From: Prevotellaceae bacterium
GTDB taxonomy: Bacteria; Bacteroidota; Bacteroidia; Bacteroidales; UBA932
DNA: 33,238 nt
Direction of reading: 5' to 3'
Assembly (NCBI GenBank): GCA_031279695.1
Contig: JAITIA010000074.1
Location: 1-33,238 of the forward strand
The notes under the pieces were generated by a model that saw only the letters and a program-made list of their open reading frames with translations, did no database searches and was not told the origin of the DNA. The position numbers and the translations under genes are program-made. Shown piece by piece: positions 8,142-16,708 of this stretch; the stretch's first letter is position 1; each line of letters begins with the position of its first letter.

Positions 8142-9020
8142 TTAATCATTAATAACATCTTCCATTGCCGGCGTTACCACAATCAGTGTTTTTGAGCGTG
8201 AAATCATCGGAACTATTCTGTCGATATCGTTATTATGGAGGCGCAGGCAGCCTTCCGTCGCTCGCATTCCAAGCGTGTGGGGCAGGTGCGTACCGTGAAT
8301 ACCAATATGGTAGTGTTCTTTGAAACGCACAAAATATTTGCCATAAGTGCCTTTTATTCTGCCTTTTCCGTCGTTAAAATCATAATCCCAGTCGGATGCG
8401 TCGTGGATGGCATAAACGGTAAAAATTCCTTCGGGCGTTTTTTTGTCGCCCGACCGGGTTTTGTTACCCGGATTTTTGCCTGTAGCCATTGGCAATGTGA
8501 GCGTAACGGTGTCGTTACAGTTAATCATTCGCAGTTTCATATCCTGTTTCGACGCAAGGATAATGTCCGTTTTGTCGTCTTTTTTGAGACTGTCGGCGCG
8601 GGCATTATAAACGATTATCGTACCTGCTGTTGGAATATAGAGCGCTTCGGCTTCAAACGGCTTGTTTTTTATGATTTTATGAAGTACAACATACGACCAT
8701 ATCTCGCTTCGCAGGCTGTCGGTGTGTACATCTAAGGCGCGGACAAACATTTCGCGTTTGGGAATATCCGTCAAGCCTTTTCCTCTGATAATAAAGCGAG
8801 TTGCCTCCTCGATATTTTCTATACAGTTGATCGAATCCAGTTCCCAGCCGTCGAACTTTTCCATTATCATCGACGGCAAACTGCTCGGTTTCCGAATCGA
8901 GCACAGCGAGTCGATAGCCGGCAGCGCAATGTTCAGTTTAATGTCGATCTTCGGTTTATTGTTTGCACAATACAGCATTACAGACAGTAATATCAGTATT
9001 TTTGTTTTTTTCAACTGCAT
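8142..9020 (-). CDS. L,D-transpeptidase (YkuD family), exported
   Basis: 292 residues. The C-terminal half is a YkuD catalytic domain: TGKNPGNKTRSGDKKTPEG (~180-198), then H238-H242 in HYHIGIHGTH and the nucleophile Cys258 in RATEGCLRLHNNDI. This enzyme class forms 3-3 cross-links in peptidoglycan or attaches proteins to it, in the periplasm. The N-terminus MQLKKTKILILLSVMLYC is a membrane-targeting signal. Cys18 could be a lipidation site, but Tyr before it makes a poor lipobox. The gene starts 30 bases after the citrate synthase stop on the same strand and is probably co-transcribed with the TCA genes, an unusual partner for them. Its last codons and TAA lie in an ATTAATGATTAA heptamer repeat. 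Confidence 0.88.
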   Translation of the reverse strand: MQLKKTKILILLSVMLYCANNKPKIDIKLNIALPAIDSLCSIRKPSSLPSMIMEKFDGWELDSINCIENIEEATRFIIRGKGLTDIPKREMFVRALDVHTDSLRSEIWSYVVLHKIIKNKPFEAEALYIPTAGTIIVYNARADSLKKDDKTDIILASKQDMKLRMINCNDTVTLTLPMATGKNPGNKTRSGDKKTPEGIFTVYAIHDASDWDYDFNDGKGRIKGTYGKYFVRFKEHYHIGIHGTHLPHTLGMRATEGCLRLHNNDIDRIVPMISRSKTLIVVTPAMEDVIND

Positions 9021-9050
9021 CTCAATCTTATCGTTAACTGCTCACAACTA

Positions 9051-10394
9051 TTATCTTTCGTCAATTGATATATATGGCTGTGCGTCGAGAATATTTCGAT
9101 AAGCAGGGCGAATTATGCGCTTGCTGTTATAGTTCAATTCTTCGATACGGTGAGCCGTCCAGCCAACGATGCGAGCCATTGCAAACAGCGAAGTATAAAT
9201 TTCTTTGGGCAAGCCAATCATGTCATACACAAAGCCTGAGTAGAGATCGATATTTGACGAGACCCGTTTTTTTGTACCTTTAAAATTGGCAAAACATTCG
9301 ATAGCGCGTTCTTCGAGCAGTTCGAGAAAGCAAAACTCCTGTATCCGTTTTTTTTCTTCGGCAAGGTCGCGCGCCAGTTCTTTTATCAGTATCGCTCTGG
9401 GGTCGGAGATGGTATAAACGGCATGACCGATACCGTAAATCAGCCCCGATTTGTCGTACGCTTCGCGGCTGAGCATTCGGAGAAAATAGGCGTCGATTTC
9501 GGCAACATCCGTCCAGTTTTTGATGTTTTCTTTCAGATGTTCAAACATATCCACCACCTGAACGTTGGCGCCTCCGTGCAGCGGACCTTTGAGCGAGCCG
9601 ATACCGGCGGCAATTGCCGAATAGGTATCCGTTCCCGTCGAACTTGTTACGCGAACGCTGAATGTCGAATTGTTGCCGCCTCCGTGTTCTGCCTGTAACA
9701 CAAGCAGCAGGTCGAGTGTTCGCGCTTCGAGCATTGTAAAGCGGCGTTTGAGCATAAACAGAAAATTTTCGGCTATCGAAAGCGATTCGTTCGGATGCCG
9801 TATATTCAGCGTAAGTCCATGAGTACTGTGGCGATAAATGTTGTATGCATACGCAATGATGGTCGGAAACTTTGAAATCAAATCAATAGACTGCCGCATG
9901 AGGTTTTCGGGGGATGTATCATCGGGTTTGGGGTCGAAGTTATACATTTCCAGCACACAGCGCGAGAGAATATTCATGATATTTTTTCCTTCGAGATCTA
10001 TGATATTCATTTTAGTTTTCTGTTTCAAAGGAGTATGCTTGACTATCAGTTCTTTGAACGCCTTCAATTCTTCCGTAGTGGGCAAGTCGCCCGAAAGCAT
10101 GAGATAGGCAATTTCCTCGAAACCAAAACGTTTTTCCGACATCAGAGCATGAGCAATATCTTCTACGTCATAGCCTCTGTAATACAGTTTTCCCGGAATC
10201 GGAACAAGCCCGCCTTCGGGCAGTCGTTCGTAGCCGACCACGTTACCAATCTGGGTTAATCCGACAAGCACGCCGGTACCGTCTTCGTTTCTAAGTCCGC
10301 GTTTCACATTGTATTGCGAAAACAGATGACCGTCGATTTTACACGTTGTTTTAACCGACTCGGACAGTTTGCTAATGAGATGTTCTTTTTTCAT
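9051..10394 (-). CDS. gltA: Citrate synthase
   Basis: 447 residues, a little longer than E. coli citrate synthase. It condenses oxaloacetate with acetyl-CoA to citrate in the cytoplasm. Active-site regions are visible: SLKGPLHGGANVQVV with the substrate-binding His, GIGHAVYTISDPRA with the second His, and the family pattern GYDVEDIAHALMSEKRFGFEEI near residue 75. The C-terminus RIIRPAYRNI is typical. It is third in a minus-strand run, 54 bases after isocitrate dehydrogenase, and no promoter of its own was found. With aconitase and isocitrate dehydrogenase it forms the oxidative branch to 2-oxoglutarate, which in anaerobic Bacteroidales serves mainly glutamate synthesis (an inference from known physiology). 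Confidence 0.95.
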   Translation of the reverse strand: MKKEHLISKLSESVKTTCKIDGHLFSQYNVKRGLRNEDGTGVLVGLTQIGNVVGYERLPEGGLVPIPGKLYYRGYDVEDIAHALMSEKRFGFEEIAYLMLSGDLPTTEELKAFKELIVKHTPLKQKTKMNIIDLEGKNIMNILSRCVLEMYNFDPKPDDTSPENLMRQSIDLISKFPTIIAYAYNIYRHSTHGLTLNIRHPNESLSIAENFLFMLKRRFTMLEARTLDLLLVLQAEHGGGNNSTFSVRVTSSTGTDTYSAIAAGIGSLKGPLHGGANVQVVDMFEHLKENIKNWTDVAEIDAYFLRMLSREAYDKSGLIYGIGHAVYTISDPRAILIKELARDLAEEKKRIQEFCFLELLEERAIECFANFKGTKKRVSSNIDLYSGFVYDMIGLPKEIYTSLFAMARIVGWTAHRIEELNYNSKRIIRPAYRNILDAQPYISIDER

Positions 10395-10439
10395 TTTTAT
10401 TTCATTTTTATATTTTTAATATTTACATTGAATGCTATT

Positions 10440-10470
10440 TTTTAATGATTAATGATTAATCACTGAAATA
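10440..10470. repeat. Heptamer repeat at the isocitrate dehydrogenase stop codon
   Basis: Units AATGATT, AATGATT, AATCACT lie in register after a T-run. On the minus strand the array contributes the last codons (ATT AAT CAT) and the TAA stop of the isocitrate dehydrogenase gene. Confidence 0.75.
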
Positions 10471-11597
10471 ATTTCATCGCCAAACTCCCGCGTTCCCAGC
10501 GTTTTACCTTCGGGCATAAAGCGAGCCAAATCGCCGGTGGCTTTTCCCTGTTCAAAGCAGATTTCCATGGCGCGGGTAATAGCGTTGGCGGCTTCCTTCA
10601 TTTCGAGATATTCGAGCATCATAACTGCCGAAAGCACAAGCGACGATGGATTTGCAAGATTTTTGCCGGCAATGTCGGGCGCAGTGCCATGAGTAGCCTC
10701 AAAAATTGCATGTCCGCTCATATAGTTGATGTTAGCGCCCGGCGAGATACCTATGCCGCCAACCATTGCCGCCAGCTGGTCGGAGATATAGTCGCCGTTG
10801 AGATTCAGCGTTGCCACCACCGAATAGTTTTCGGGCGTGAGCAGAGTATTTTGCAGAAAAGCATCGGCAATAACATCTTTTACAACTAATTGTCCACTTT
10901 TAATTTGCTCGGCATATTCACGTTCTGCAAGGGCGTATCCCCATTTGCGAAAGCCGCCTTCGGTAAATTTCATAATATTACCCTTATGCACCAGCGTTAC
11001 GTTGGGGCGATTGTTGGCAAGTGCATATTCTATTGCTGCGCGTACCAGACGTTCGCTGCCTTCCTCCGAAACGGGCTTCACTCCAAACGACGATGTTTGG
11101 GGAAAACGTATTTTAGTAACTTTCATTTCGTCGGTCAGGAAGCGGAGAAATTTTTTTGCCTCTTCGCTACCGGCAGCCCATTCAATTCCCGCATAAATAT
11201 CTTCGGTATTCTCCCGAAATATTACCATATCAACCTTTTGAGGCTCTTTGACCGGCGAGGCAACGCCTTTAAACCAGCGCACAGGGCGGAGGCAAACATA
11301 CAGGTCGAGTTCCTGACGCAGCGCCACATTGAGCGAGCGCATACCTTCTCCAACCGGCGTGGCAAGCGGACCTTTGATACCAACGGCATGACGGCGGAAT
11401 GCCTCCATTGTGGCTTCGGGCAGCGAGGCGCCGGTTTCGCGCAACGCTTTTTCGCCTGCCAAAACTTCCTGCCATTCGATTATCTTTTCGCCGCTGTATG
11501 CCTTTGTCAGCGCGGCGTTTACAATTTTTTGGCATACGGGAGTGATTTCTGCGCCAACTCCGTCGCCTTCAATATATGGAACTGTTATCTTTTTCAT
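10449..11597 (-). CDS. icd: Isocitrate dehydrogenase, probably NADP-dependent
   Basis: 382 residues of the isocitrate/isopropylmalate dehydrogenase fold. It oxidatively decarboxylates isocitrate to 2-oxoglutarate. The N-terminus [17 protein letters not shown], the substrate and metal region [14 protein letters not shown] (~127-140) and [19 protein letters not shown] (~307-325) are hallmarks. It is shorter than the E. coli enzyme (~416) but close to other bacterial homologues. The start ATG at 11597 follows an AAGAAAGAAGAAAGA purine run, a usable ribosome-binding region. A 21-bp minisatellite fills the 297 bases back to aconitase. Cofactor choice was inferred from family resemblance and not checked. 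Confidence 0.93.
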   Translation of the reverse strand: MKKITVPYIEGDGVGAEITPVCQKIVNAALTKAYSGEKIIEWQEVLAGEKALRETGASLPEATMEAFRRHAVGIKGPLATPVGEGMRSLNVALRQELDLYVCLRPVRWFKGVASPVKEPQKVDMVIFRENTEDIYAGIEWAAGSEEAKKFLRFLTDEMKVTKIRFPQTSSFGVKPVSEEGSERLVRAAIEYALANNRPNVTLVHKGNIMKFTEGGFRKWGYALAEREYAEQIKSGQLVVKDVIADAFLQNTLLTPENYSVVATLNLNGDYISDQLAAMVGGIGISPGANINYMSGHAIFEATHGTAPDIAGKNLANPSSLVLSAVMMLEYLEMKEAANAITRAMEICFEQGKATGDLARFMPEGKTLGTREFGDEIISVINH

Positions 11598-11621
11598 TCT
11601 TTCTTCTTTCTTTCTATTATT

Positions 11622-11880
11622 TTATTCCAACTTACGCTGATTTTATTCCAACTTATGCTGATTTTATTCCAACTTACGCTGATTTTCTTCCAACTTATGC
11701 TGATTATATTCCAACTTATGCTGATTATATTCCAACTTATGCTGATTATATTCCAACTTATGCTGATTATATTCCAACTTATGCTGATTATATTCCAACT
11801 TACGCTGATTATATTCCAACTTATGCTGATTATATTCCAACTTACGCTGATTTTCGTTCAACTTACGCTGATTTTCGTTT
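11622..11880. repeat. 21-bp minisatellite, 12 copies, between aconitase and isocitrate dehydrogenase
   Basis: Twelve contiguous copies of a 21-bp unit built on TTCCAACTTAYGCTGAT, varying at a few positions (TTA/ATA/TTC/TTCG before CCAAC; T or C in TTAYGC). They fill nearly all of the gap inside an apparent operon. Because 21 is a multiple of 3, several frames stay open. On the minus strand one frame encodes heptads such as NQHKLEY and follows the aconitase stop codon in the same frame. There are no spacers, so this is not a CRISPR array. 21 bp is also two turns of B-DNA. Confidence 0.92.
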
Positions 11881-11894
11881 CTCTTTCTACAATA

Positions 11895-14162
11895 TTATTC
11901 TTTTTTTTGATTTAACAATTGTGATTTGAGATAGTTCAAAGCGCTGCCTGCGCGATACCATTTAATCTGTATCTCGTTGAAAGTATGCTTCACCGGAAAA
12001 GTTTCTTCCGTACCGTCGGCATGAATCAGCACAAGGCTGAGCGCCTGCCCCGAGTCGAGATTGTGAATATCGGCAACACATATTCGGTCGTCTTCGCGGA
12101 CGCGGCTGTAATCGTCTTTGCATGCAAAAGTGAGCGGTAATATTCCCTGTTTCTTGAGATTGGTTTCGTGGATACGGGCAAAACTTTTGGCAAGAATTGC
12201 TTTGACATTCAGAAAACGCGGTTCCATTGCCGCATGTTCGCGCGACGAGCCTTCGCCGTAATTGTCTTCGGCAACAACAATCGACCCAATTCCTGCATCC
12301 CTGTACTGCCGCGCAACCGACGACACGGCTTCATACCGTCCGTTCAGATGATTGAGCACGCTGTCGGTTTTTCCATTGAAGGCATTAACAGCGCCTGCAA
12401 GCAGGTTTTGGGAGATATTTTCGAGATGTCCGCGATAGCGAAGCCAACTTCCCGCCATTGAAATATGGTCGGTGGTACATTTGCCTTCGGTTTTGACAAG
12501 CAGCCGCAGGTCGAGCAGGTCGTCGTCGTTTGCCGGCGGAAATGGCGCAAGCAGTTGCAGCCGTTCCGAGGCGGGATCGATACGTATTTCGATATTGCCC
12601 TGCGGTGCGACGTCCGCCTCATCAACAGAAACAAATCCTCCGGCGGGAAAATCGCTGCCTTCGGGCTCGCGCAGTTTGACCCGACAGCCGTCGGCGGCAA
12701 ACAGCGTATCCTTTAGCGGATTGAAACATAGGTCGCCGGCAATAGCAAAAGCCGTTGTCAGTTCGGGCGAGGCAACAAAGGCAAAAGTGTTGGGATTACC
12801 GTCGGCGCGTTTGGCAAAATTGCGGTTAAACGAGGTAACAATCGAATTGCGACGGGTATTGTCGTCGGTAATTCTTTTCCACTGCCCGATACAGGGACCG
12901 CAGGCGTTAGCCATAATCACCGCTCCGGTTGCCGTAAAATCGTCGGTCAGACCTTCGGCGTCGGCGGTGCGCCGTATCAGTTCCGAGCCGGGGTTGACGG
13001 TCAGAGGCGTTGCCACCGCAATTCCCTCTTCCTGCGCATTCCGGAGTATCGACGCCACGCGGCTCAAATCCTGATACGACGAATTGGTGCACGAGCCAAT
13101 CAGAGCGGCTTCAACACGCTGCGGATAGCCCTGTTCCCTGACTTTTGCGGCAAATTCGGAAATTGGCGTGGCGGCGTCGGGCGAAAAAGGTCCGTTGATA
13201 TACGGTTCGAGCGTGGAAAGGTCGATTTCGATTATTCGGTCGAAAAATTTTTCGGGCGATTGCAGCGTTTCACTGTCGGCGCGCAGATAGTCGTCAATTT
13301 GTTCGCACAGTTCGGCAACCGGCGCGCGACCCGTTGCCCGAAGACAGGCAGCCATGTTTTGGTCAAAGGGAAAGACGGAGGTTGTTGCGCCCGTTTCGGC
13401 TCCCATATTGCAGATTGTGGCTTTGCCCGTTGCCGTGAGCGAGGCGACGCCGTCGCCAAAATATTCGATAATGGTATCTGTTCCGCCCTTAACGGTGAGA
13501 ATGCCTGCAAGTTTCAGTATCACATCCTTTGCCGACGCCCATCCCGAAAGTCGTCCTGTGAGCCGGACGCCTGTCAGACGCGGCATTTTGAGTTCCCATT
13601 CCATCCCGCTCATCACATCGACGGCATCGGCGCCGCCCACGCCTACGGCAATCATTCCCATACCGCCGGCATTGGGGGTATGCGAGTCTGTTCCGACCAT
13701 CATTCCGCCCGGAAAAGCGTAGTTTTCAAACACAATCTGGTGGATAATTCCCGAGCCGGCTTTCCAGAAATCGAGCCCGTATTTGCCGGCAACGCTACGC
13801 AGAAAATCATATACTTCGCTGTTTGTGATGTTTGCCGTTTTCAGGTCGTCGTCAGCGCCTTTGAATGCCTGCACCAGATGGTCGCAATGGATGCTTGCCG
13901 GAGTCATCGAGCGTTGCATACCGGCGTTCATAAACTGCAACAGAGCCATTTGCGCCGTTGCATCCTGCATGGCAACACGGTCGGGACGGAAATTGACATA
14001 AGCCTCGCCACGCCCAAAATTCTTTATCTCGCCGGCATTATACAGATGCGCATACAGAATTTTTTCGGCAAGCGTCATTGGTCGTCCAAGTTTTTGACGG
14101 GCATAATCGACCTTTTCGGGAAACGCCGCGTAGAACCTGTTTATCATCTCAAAATCGTACAT
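11895..14162 (-). CDS. acn: Aconitate hydratase
   Basis: Interconverts citrate and isocitrate using a [4Fe-4S] cluster. Cluster cysteines are visible in [14 protein letters not shown] and [13 protein letters not shown]. Other aconitase motifs include [50 protein letters not shown] and [17 protein letters not shown]. Starting at the ATG at 14162 gives 755 residues beginning [15 protein letters not shown], which matches the remembered N-terminus of Bacteroides homologues. The frame is open to another ATG at 14246, adding 28 residues with no recognised homology. The promoter at 14270-14302 would leave only ~17 bases before that upstream ATG, so it remains possible. First gene of the TCA operon. 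Codons continue without a stop in the same frame after its TAA, through most of the 21-bp repeats. Confidence 0.93.
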   Translation of the reverse strand: MYDFEMINRFYAAFPEKVDYARQKLGRPMTLAEKILYAHLYNAGEIKNFGRGEAYVNFRPDRVAMQDATAQMALLQFMNAGMQRSMTPASIHCDHLVQAFKGADDDLKTANITNSEVYDFLRSVAGKYGLDFWKAGSGIIHQIVFENYAFPGGMMVGTDSHTPNAGGMGMIAVGVGGADAVDVMSGMEWELKMPRLTGVRLTGRLSGWASAKDVILKLAGILTVKGGTDTIIEYFGDGVASLTATGKATICNMGAETGATTSVFPFDQNMAACLRATGRAPVAELCEQIDDYLRADSETLQSPEKFFDRIIEIDLSTLEPYINGPFSPDAATPISEFAAKVREQGYPQRVEAALIGSCTNSSYQDLSRVASILRNAQEEGIAVATPLTVNPGSELIRRTADAEGLTDDFTATGAVIMANACGPCIGQWKRITDDNTRRNSIVTSFNRNFAKRADGNPNTFAFVASPELTTAFAIAGDLCFNPLKDTLFAADGCRVKLREPEGSDFPAGGFVSVDEADVAPQGNIEIRIDPASERLQLLAPFPPANDDDLLDLRLLVKTEGKCTTDHISMAGSWLRYRGHLENISQNLLAGAVNAFNGKTDSVLNHLNGRYEAVSSVARQYRDAGIGSIVVAEDNYGEGSSREHAAMEPRFLNVKAILAKSFARIHETNLKKQGILPLTFACKDDYSRVREDDRICVADIHNLDSGQALSLVLIHADGTEETFPVKHTFNEIQIKWYRAGSALNYLKSQLLNQKKE

Positions 14163-14269
14163 CATAATCTTTGTTTTGTCGATTAAATACCGTAAATTTT
14201 CGTCGGTACAATTAATTTTATCAGTGAAAGACAACCCTTTATACATAAATTATCTTCTCTTGACGTGTG

Positions 14270-14302
14270 CAAAGATAGTGTTTTTATTGATATTTTAGCA
14301 AA
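14270..14302 (-). promoter_or_regulatory. Promoter of the aconitase-icd-gltA-transpeptidase operon
   Basis: On the minus strand TATCTTTG (14277-14270) matches TAnnTTTG exactly, and TTTG lies at 14302-14299. The 21-base spacer is slightly longer than the usual ~19. The predicted transcript start is near 14263. Confidence 0.6.
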
Positions 14303-14337
14303 AAAAGATAAATTTTCATGAAAAAAAGTTTGCAACA

Positions 14338-14560
14338 CTACTGATTTATGCTGAAAATTTACTCAGTGGGCAGTGGTCGGTGCCTGCGGCGGATGTCTGA
14401 ACTGTGATTTTATTAAGATTTTCAAGATTGGCAGGATTGGCGGCAAAGTCCAAGTCCCGCGGGGACTTTGGATTGCTATGACATGCATTTCATAATAATA
14501 GTCTAACAGATATTTTATCAATAGCACCTCAATCTTTTTTTCAACCGGATAATCACAGTA
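14338..14560. repeat. Interspersed repeat fragments between two divergent promoters
   Basis: The divergent intergenic stretch contains a partial copy (14338-14358, CTGATTTATGCTGAAAAT) of the segment seen at 7491 and 27764. CAGTGG-type heptamers and CCTGCGGCGG/TGTCTGAACTGTGATTTT follow at ~14365-14410. A GTCCCGCGGGGAC palindrome lies near 14455, and an inverted fragment ATCAATAGCACCTC at 14517. No gene is evident. Confidence 0.7.
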
Positions 14561-14591
14561 TTCATACAATTAAAATAATCACAGTTCGGAT

Positions 14592-14621
14592 TTTGCGTTT
14601 CAAAAATTCTCACTATCTTTG
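14592..14621 (+). promoter_or_regulatory. Promoter of the thioredoxin-like / unknown gene pair
   Basis: TTTG at 14592-14595, an 18-base spacer, and TATCTTTG at 14614-14621 match the Bacteroidetes promoter pattern. The leader to the chosen ATG at 14798 is about 170 bases and contains two short frames (ATG at 14642, 18 codons; ATG at 14695, 30 codons) of unknown meaning. Confidence 0.6.
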
Positions 14622-14797
14622 TACTTTAAAATATCAACGAAATGAATATGTATTTAGTTATATACAAGAATATTAATATAAATAAATTTTTGAAATGAGA
14701 AAAAAATTCGATTATTTTGTTATTGATTTGTATTTTTTGGATATTAAACTCCGACGGAGTAACAGTTTTTGCAATATTATTGTTTAATATAATCATT

Positions 14798-15289
14798 ATG
14801 CGGCACGTTTTTGTATTAAAATATCTGGTTATTACAGTTTTTCTCCTTGTTGCAACAGTTGGCAACGGACAAACCAAAGTAATGTTTCCCGAAAAAATAT
14901 CGGACAAAGCGCGGCAGTATATTGCTGAGTATAAATATATTCTTGTTATTTATCAGGACGGAAAAGAATGTATTGCCTGCCTGCACAATCAGTTGAAAAT
15001 ATGGAAAAAATACAGAAATCATCTGAAAAAATATGGCGTTGGCGTTGTGCTGATATTTCATGGATGGAGGGAGGAAAATATCGACAGAGCACTGTCGTCG
15101 CACGATTTGGAATTTGTTCATATTGTGGATAAAACGGGGAAATTTCGCACAGTAAACGATAAAATATTCAAACTGGCAATCGATAGTATATTTGTGGTTG
15201 ATACAAATAAAAATCTTGTGTTTTTCGACTCGCCAATAAAAAGCGAGGCAATATGGAACAGATTTATAAAGCATATCAAAAATGGCTAA
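14798..15289 (+). CDS. Exported thioredoxin-like protein with a CxxC motif
   Basis: 163 residues from the ATG at 14798. This start is preferred over an upstream in-frame TTG at 14717 because it places a basic residue before a hydrophobic run (HVFVLKYLVITVFLLVATVGNGQ), which is a plausible signal peptide. After it, YILVIYQDGKECIACLHNQLKIWKKY looks like the first strand, the CIAC redox pair and helix of a thioredoxin-like fold (TlpA-like). Later segments GVVLIFHGW and IDSIFVVDTNKNLVFFDSP fit the remaining strands. A role in periplasmic disulfide reduction or sensing is inferred, not shown. Its stop overlaps the next gene by 8 bases (ATGGCTAA), so the two are probably translated together. A specific family could not be named. 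Confidence 0.7.
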   Translation: MRHVFVLKYLVITVFLLVATVGNGQTKVMFPEKISDKARQYIAEYKYILVIYQDGKECIACLHNQLKIWKKYRNHLKKYGVGVVLIFHGWREENIDRALSSHDLEFVHIVDKTGKFRTVNDKIFKLAIDSIFVVDTNKNLVFFDSPIKSEAIWNRFIKHIKNG

Positions 15290-16625
15290 AAATAAGAATA
15301 AAAGCAGGAAATATTCGAATCAGCATCCAAATCAGCGACAATTAGTGGCGGCGCACAAAGCATTGAAAACAAGCATATCGAAGACGCAATTTGAACGCGG
15401 TTGCAGCATTGCGCACAAAATGTTTCGTCTTTTGGGGCTCGACCCTGCGGTGTTCGACGGATTTACAAAAAAACAGAAACTGTTTCTGCTCAACAACGAA
15501 TCGCAACCGCCTCTTATCGACGTTGAACCGGGCTGTTTCGTTCCCCGTCAGTATCTGAACCGAATTCGCACGGAAATGTATGCCTGCATGCAAACCGAAT
15601 ATGTTGATGAAGAAACCAAATTCACTCTTATAGAACTGATTACCTACGGCATTCCAATGTTGCTGATGCTCGAAATAGGCATCGAAAAAAATATGTTTGT
15701 CGACAGTTGTCTGCTCAATCAGGGTTTTGCCGATTTTTGCAATGGCTCTAAGGAAGACCGTATTACGCTCCGTCCCAGATGGTTGGTCGACCTGTACTCC
15801 TGTCTCGATTTTCAAATGTCGTTATATTCTCAGATGAATTTCCGAATTTATGGCTACAATGTGTCGTTCGACATAATTAAACCGCAGATAAGGACAGGGT
15901 TCGGCACTATGCGAATCCAAATAAAAATAAATTCCATCGAAAGCGAATCGATTTACTTTAACCATAACGGCGTGAGCCGCAAAGCATTCAGAGTTATGGC
16001 TGGCGACAACTTTGAGAGCGAAGCAGCCCCAATATTTATCTGGCGTTCCAAACTGTTTCCCGAAAATACCGTCAAGGATCGACCATATTTTATGTATATT
16101 CAATCGCATGTACTTCAACGTTTTAAGGAGCGAATGGATATATTTGAAACAACTAACCGCAACCACTTGTTATACAGATCTATAATTATCAGGCAAAATA
16201 TTGTGCAAAGCAGCGACGGACAGCCGATGCTTGTGTGCTCTATCGGAGGTAACACCTTGGGTTACTTTCCCTTTATCATTCAGGGCGATAAATTGTTTAT
16301 TCTCTCATTTTTACCCTTTGTTTCCGCCATCTGTCCCGAAGGCGCAAAACTGCATCAACTGCTTGGTCTTCATAAAGAAGACATCAAACATCTTGGAATG
16401 GATAAAATGAGTTTCTATGTGTTGATTGATTTTGAGCAAATACCAATGTTGCGCGACGCATTGCAAGAGTCGGGAATATGGAAAACAAAAATAATGCTCG
16501 ACGAATCCTGTATCGAAAGTGATGGTTTTGACCAGGTTAAAACCTCGTTTGTAAAGAATTTCTTCCAAAAACTTGCACTGCGCAATGCAACGCAATTTCC
16601 AGAAGATAATCCTGATATTGTGTGA
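15282..16625 (+). CDS. Unknown protein, 447 residues
   Basis: Not recognised. The start overlaps the preceding stop as ATGGCTAA, which supports translational coupling. The N-terminus (MAKNKNKSRKYSNQHPNQ) is very basic and polar with no signal peptide, so the protein is likely cytoplasmic, unlike its exported partner. There are no membrane segments. Visible landmarks are AHKMFRLLGLDPAVFDGFTKKQK near residue 45, a conserved-looking SHVLQRFKERMDIF near 285, and a hydrophobic FFIIQGDKLFILSFLPF-like stretch near 340. Codon use looks like a real gene throughout and no overlapping frame competes. No catalytic motif could be identified. Confidence 0.75.
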   Translation: MAKNKNKSRKYSNQHPNQRQLVAAHKALKTSISKTQFERGCSIAHKMFRLLGLDPAVFDGFTKKQKLFLLNNESQPPLIDVEPGCFVPRQYLNRIRTEMYACMQTEYVDEETKFTLIELITYGIPMLLMLEIGIEKNMFVDSCLLNQGFADFCNGSKEDRITLRPRWLVDLYSCLDFQMSLYSQMNFRIYGYNVSFDIIKPQIRTGFGTMRIQIKINSIESESIYFNHNGVSRKAFRVMAGDNFESEAAPIFIWRSKLFPENTVKDRPYFMYIQSHVLQRFKERMDIFETTNRNHLLYRSIIIRQNIVQSSDGQPMLVCSIGGNTLGYFPFIIQGDKLFILSFLPFVSAICPEGAKLHQLLGLHKEDIKHLGMDKMSFYVLIDFEQIPMLRDALQESGIWKTKIMLDESCIESDGFDQVKTSFVKNFFQKLALRNATQFPEDNPDIV

Positions 16626-16708
16626 TTTATGCAATTATCTAAGCCCTAATTCTGTCCTAATTATTCGGATTTTTATTAACGAAACCTCATTGGCAAGAAA
16701 CTGTATAT

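Noticed and set aside
10890..11915. 341-codon plus-strand frame across icd and the 21-bp array
   Set aside because: Its first part is antisense to isocitrate dehydrogenase and its end is just translation of the 21-bp repeat, which keeps frames open because 21 is divisible by 3.
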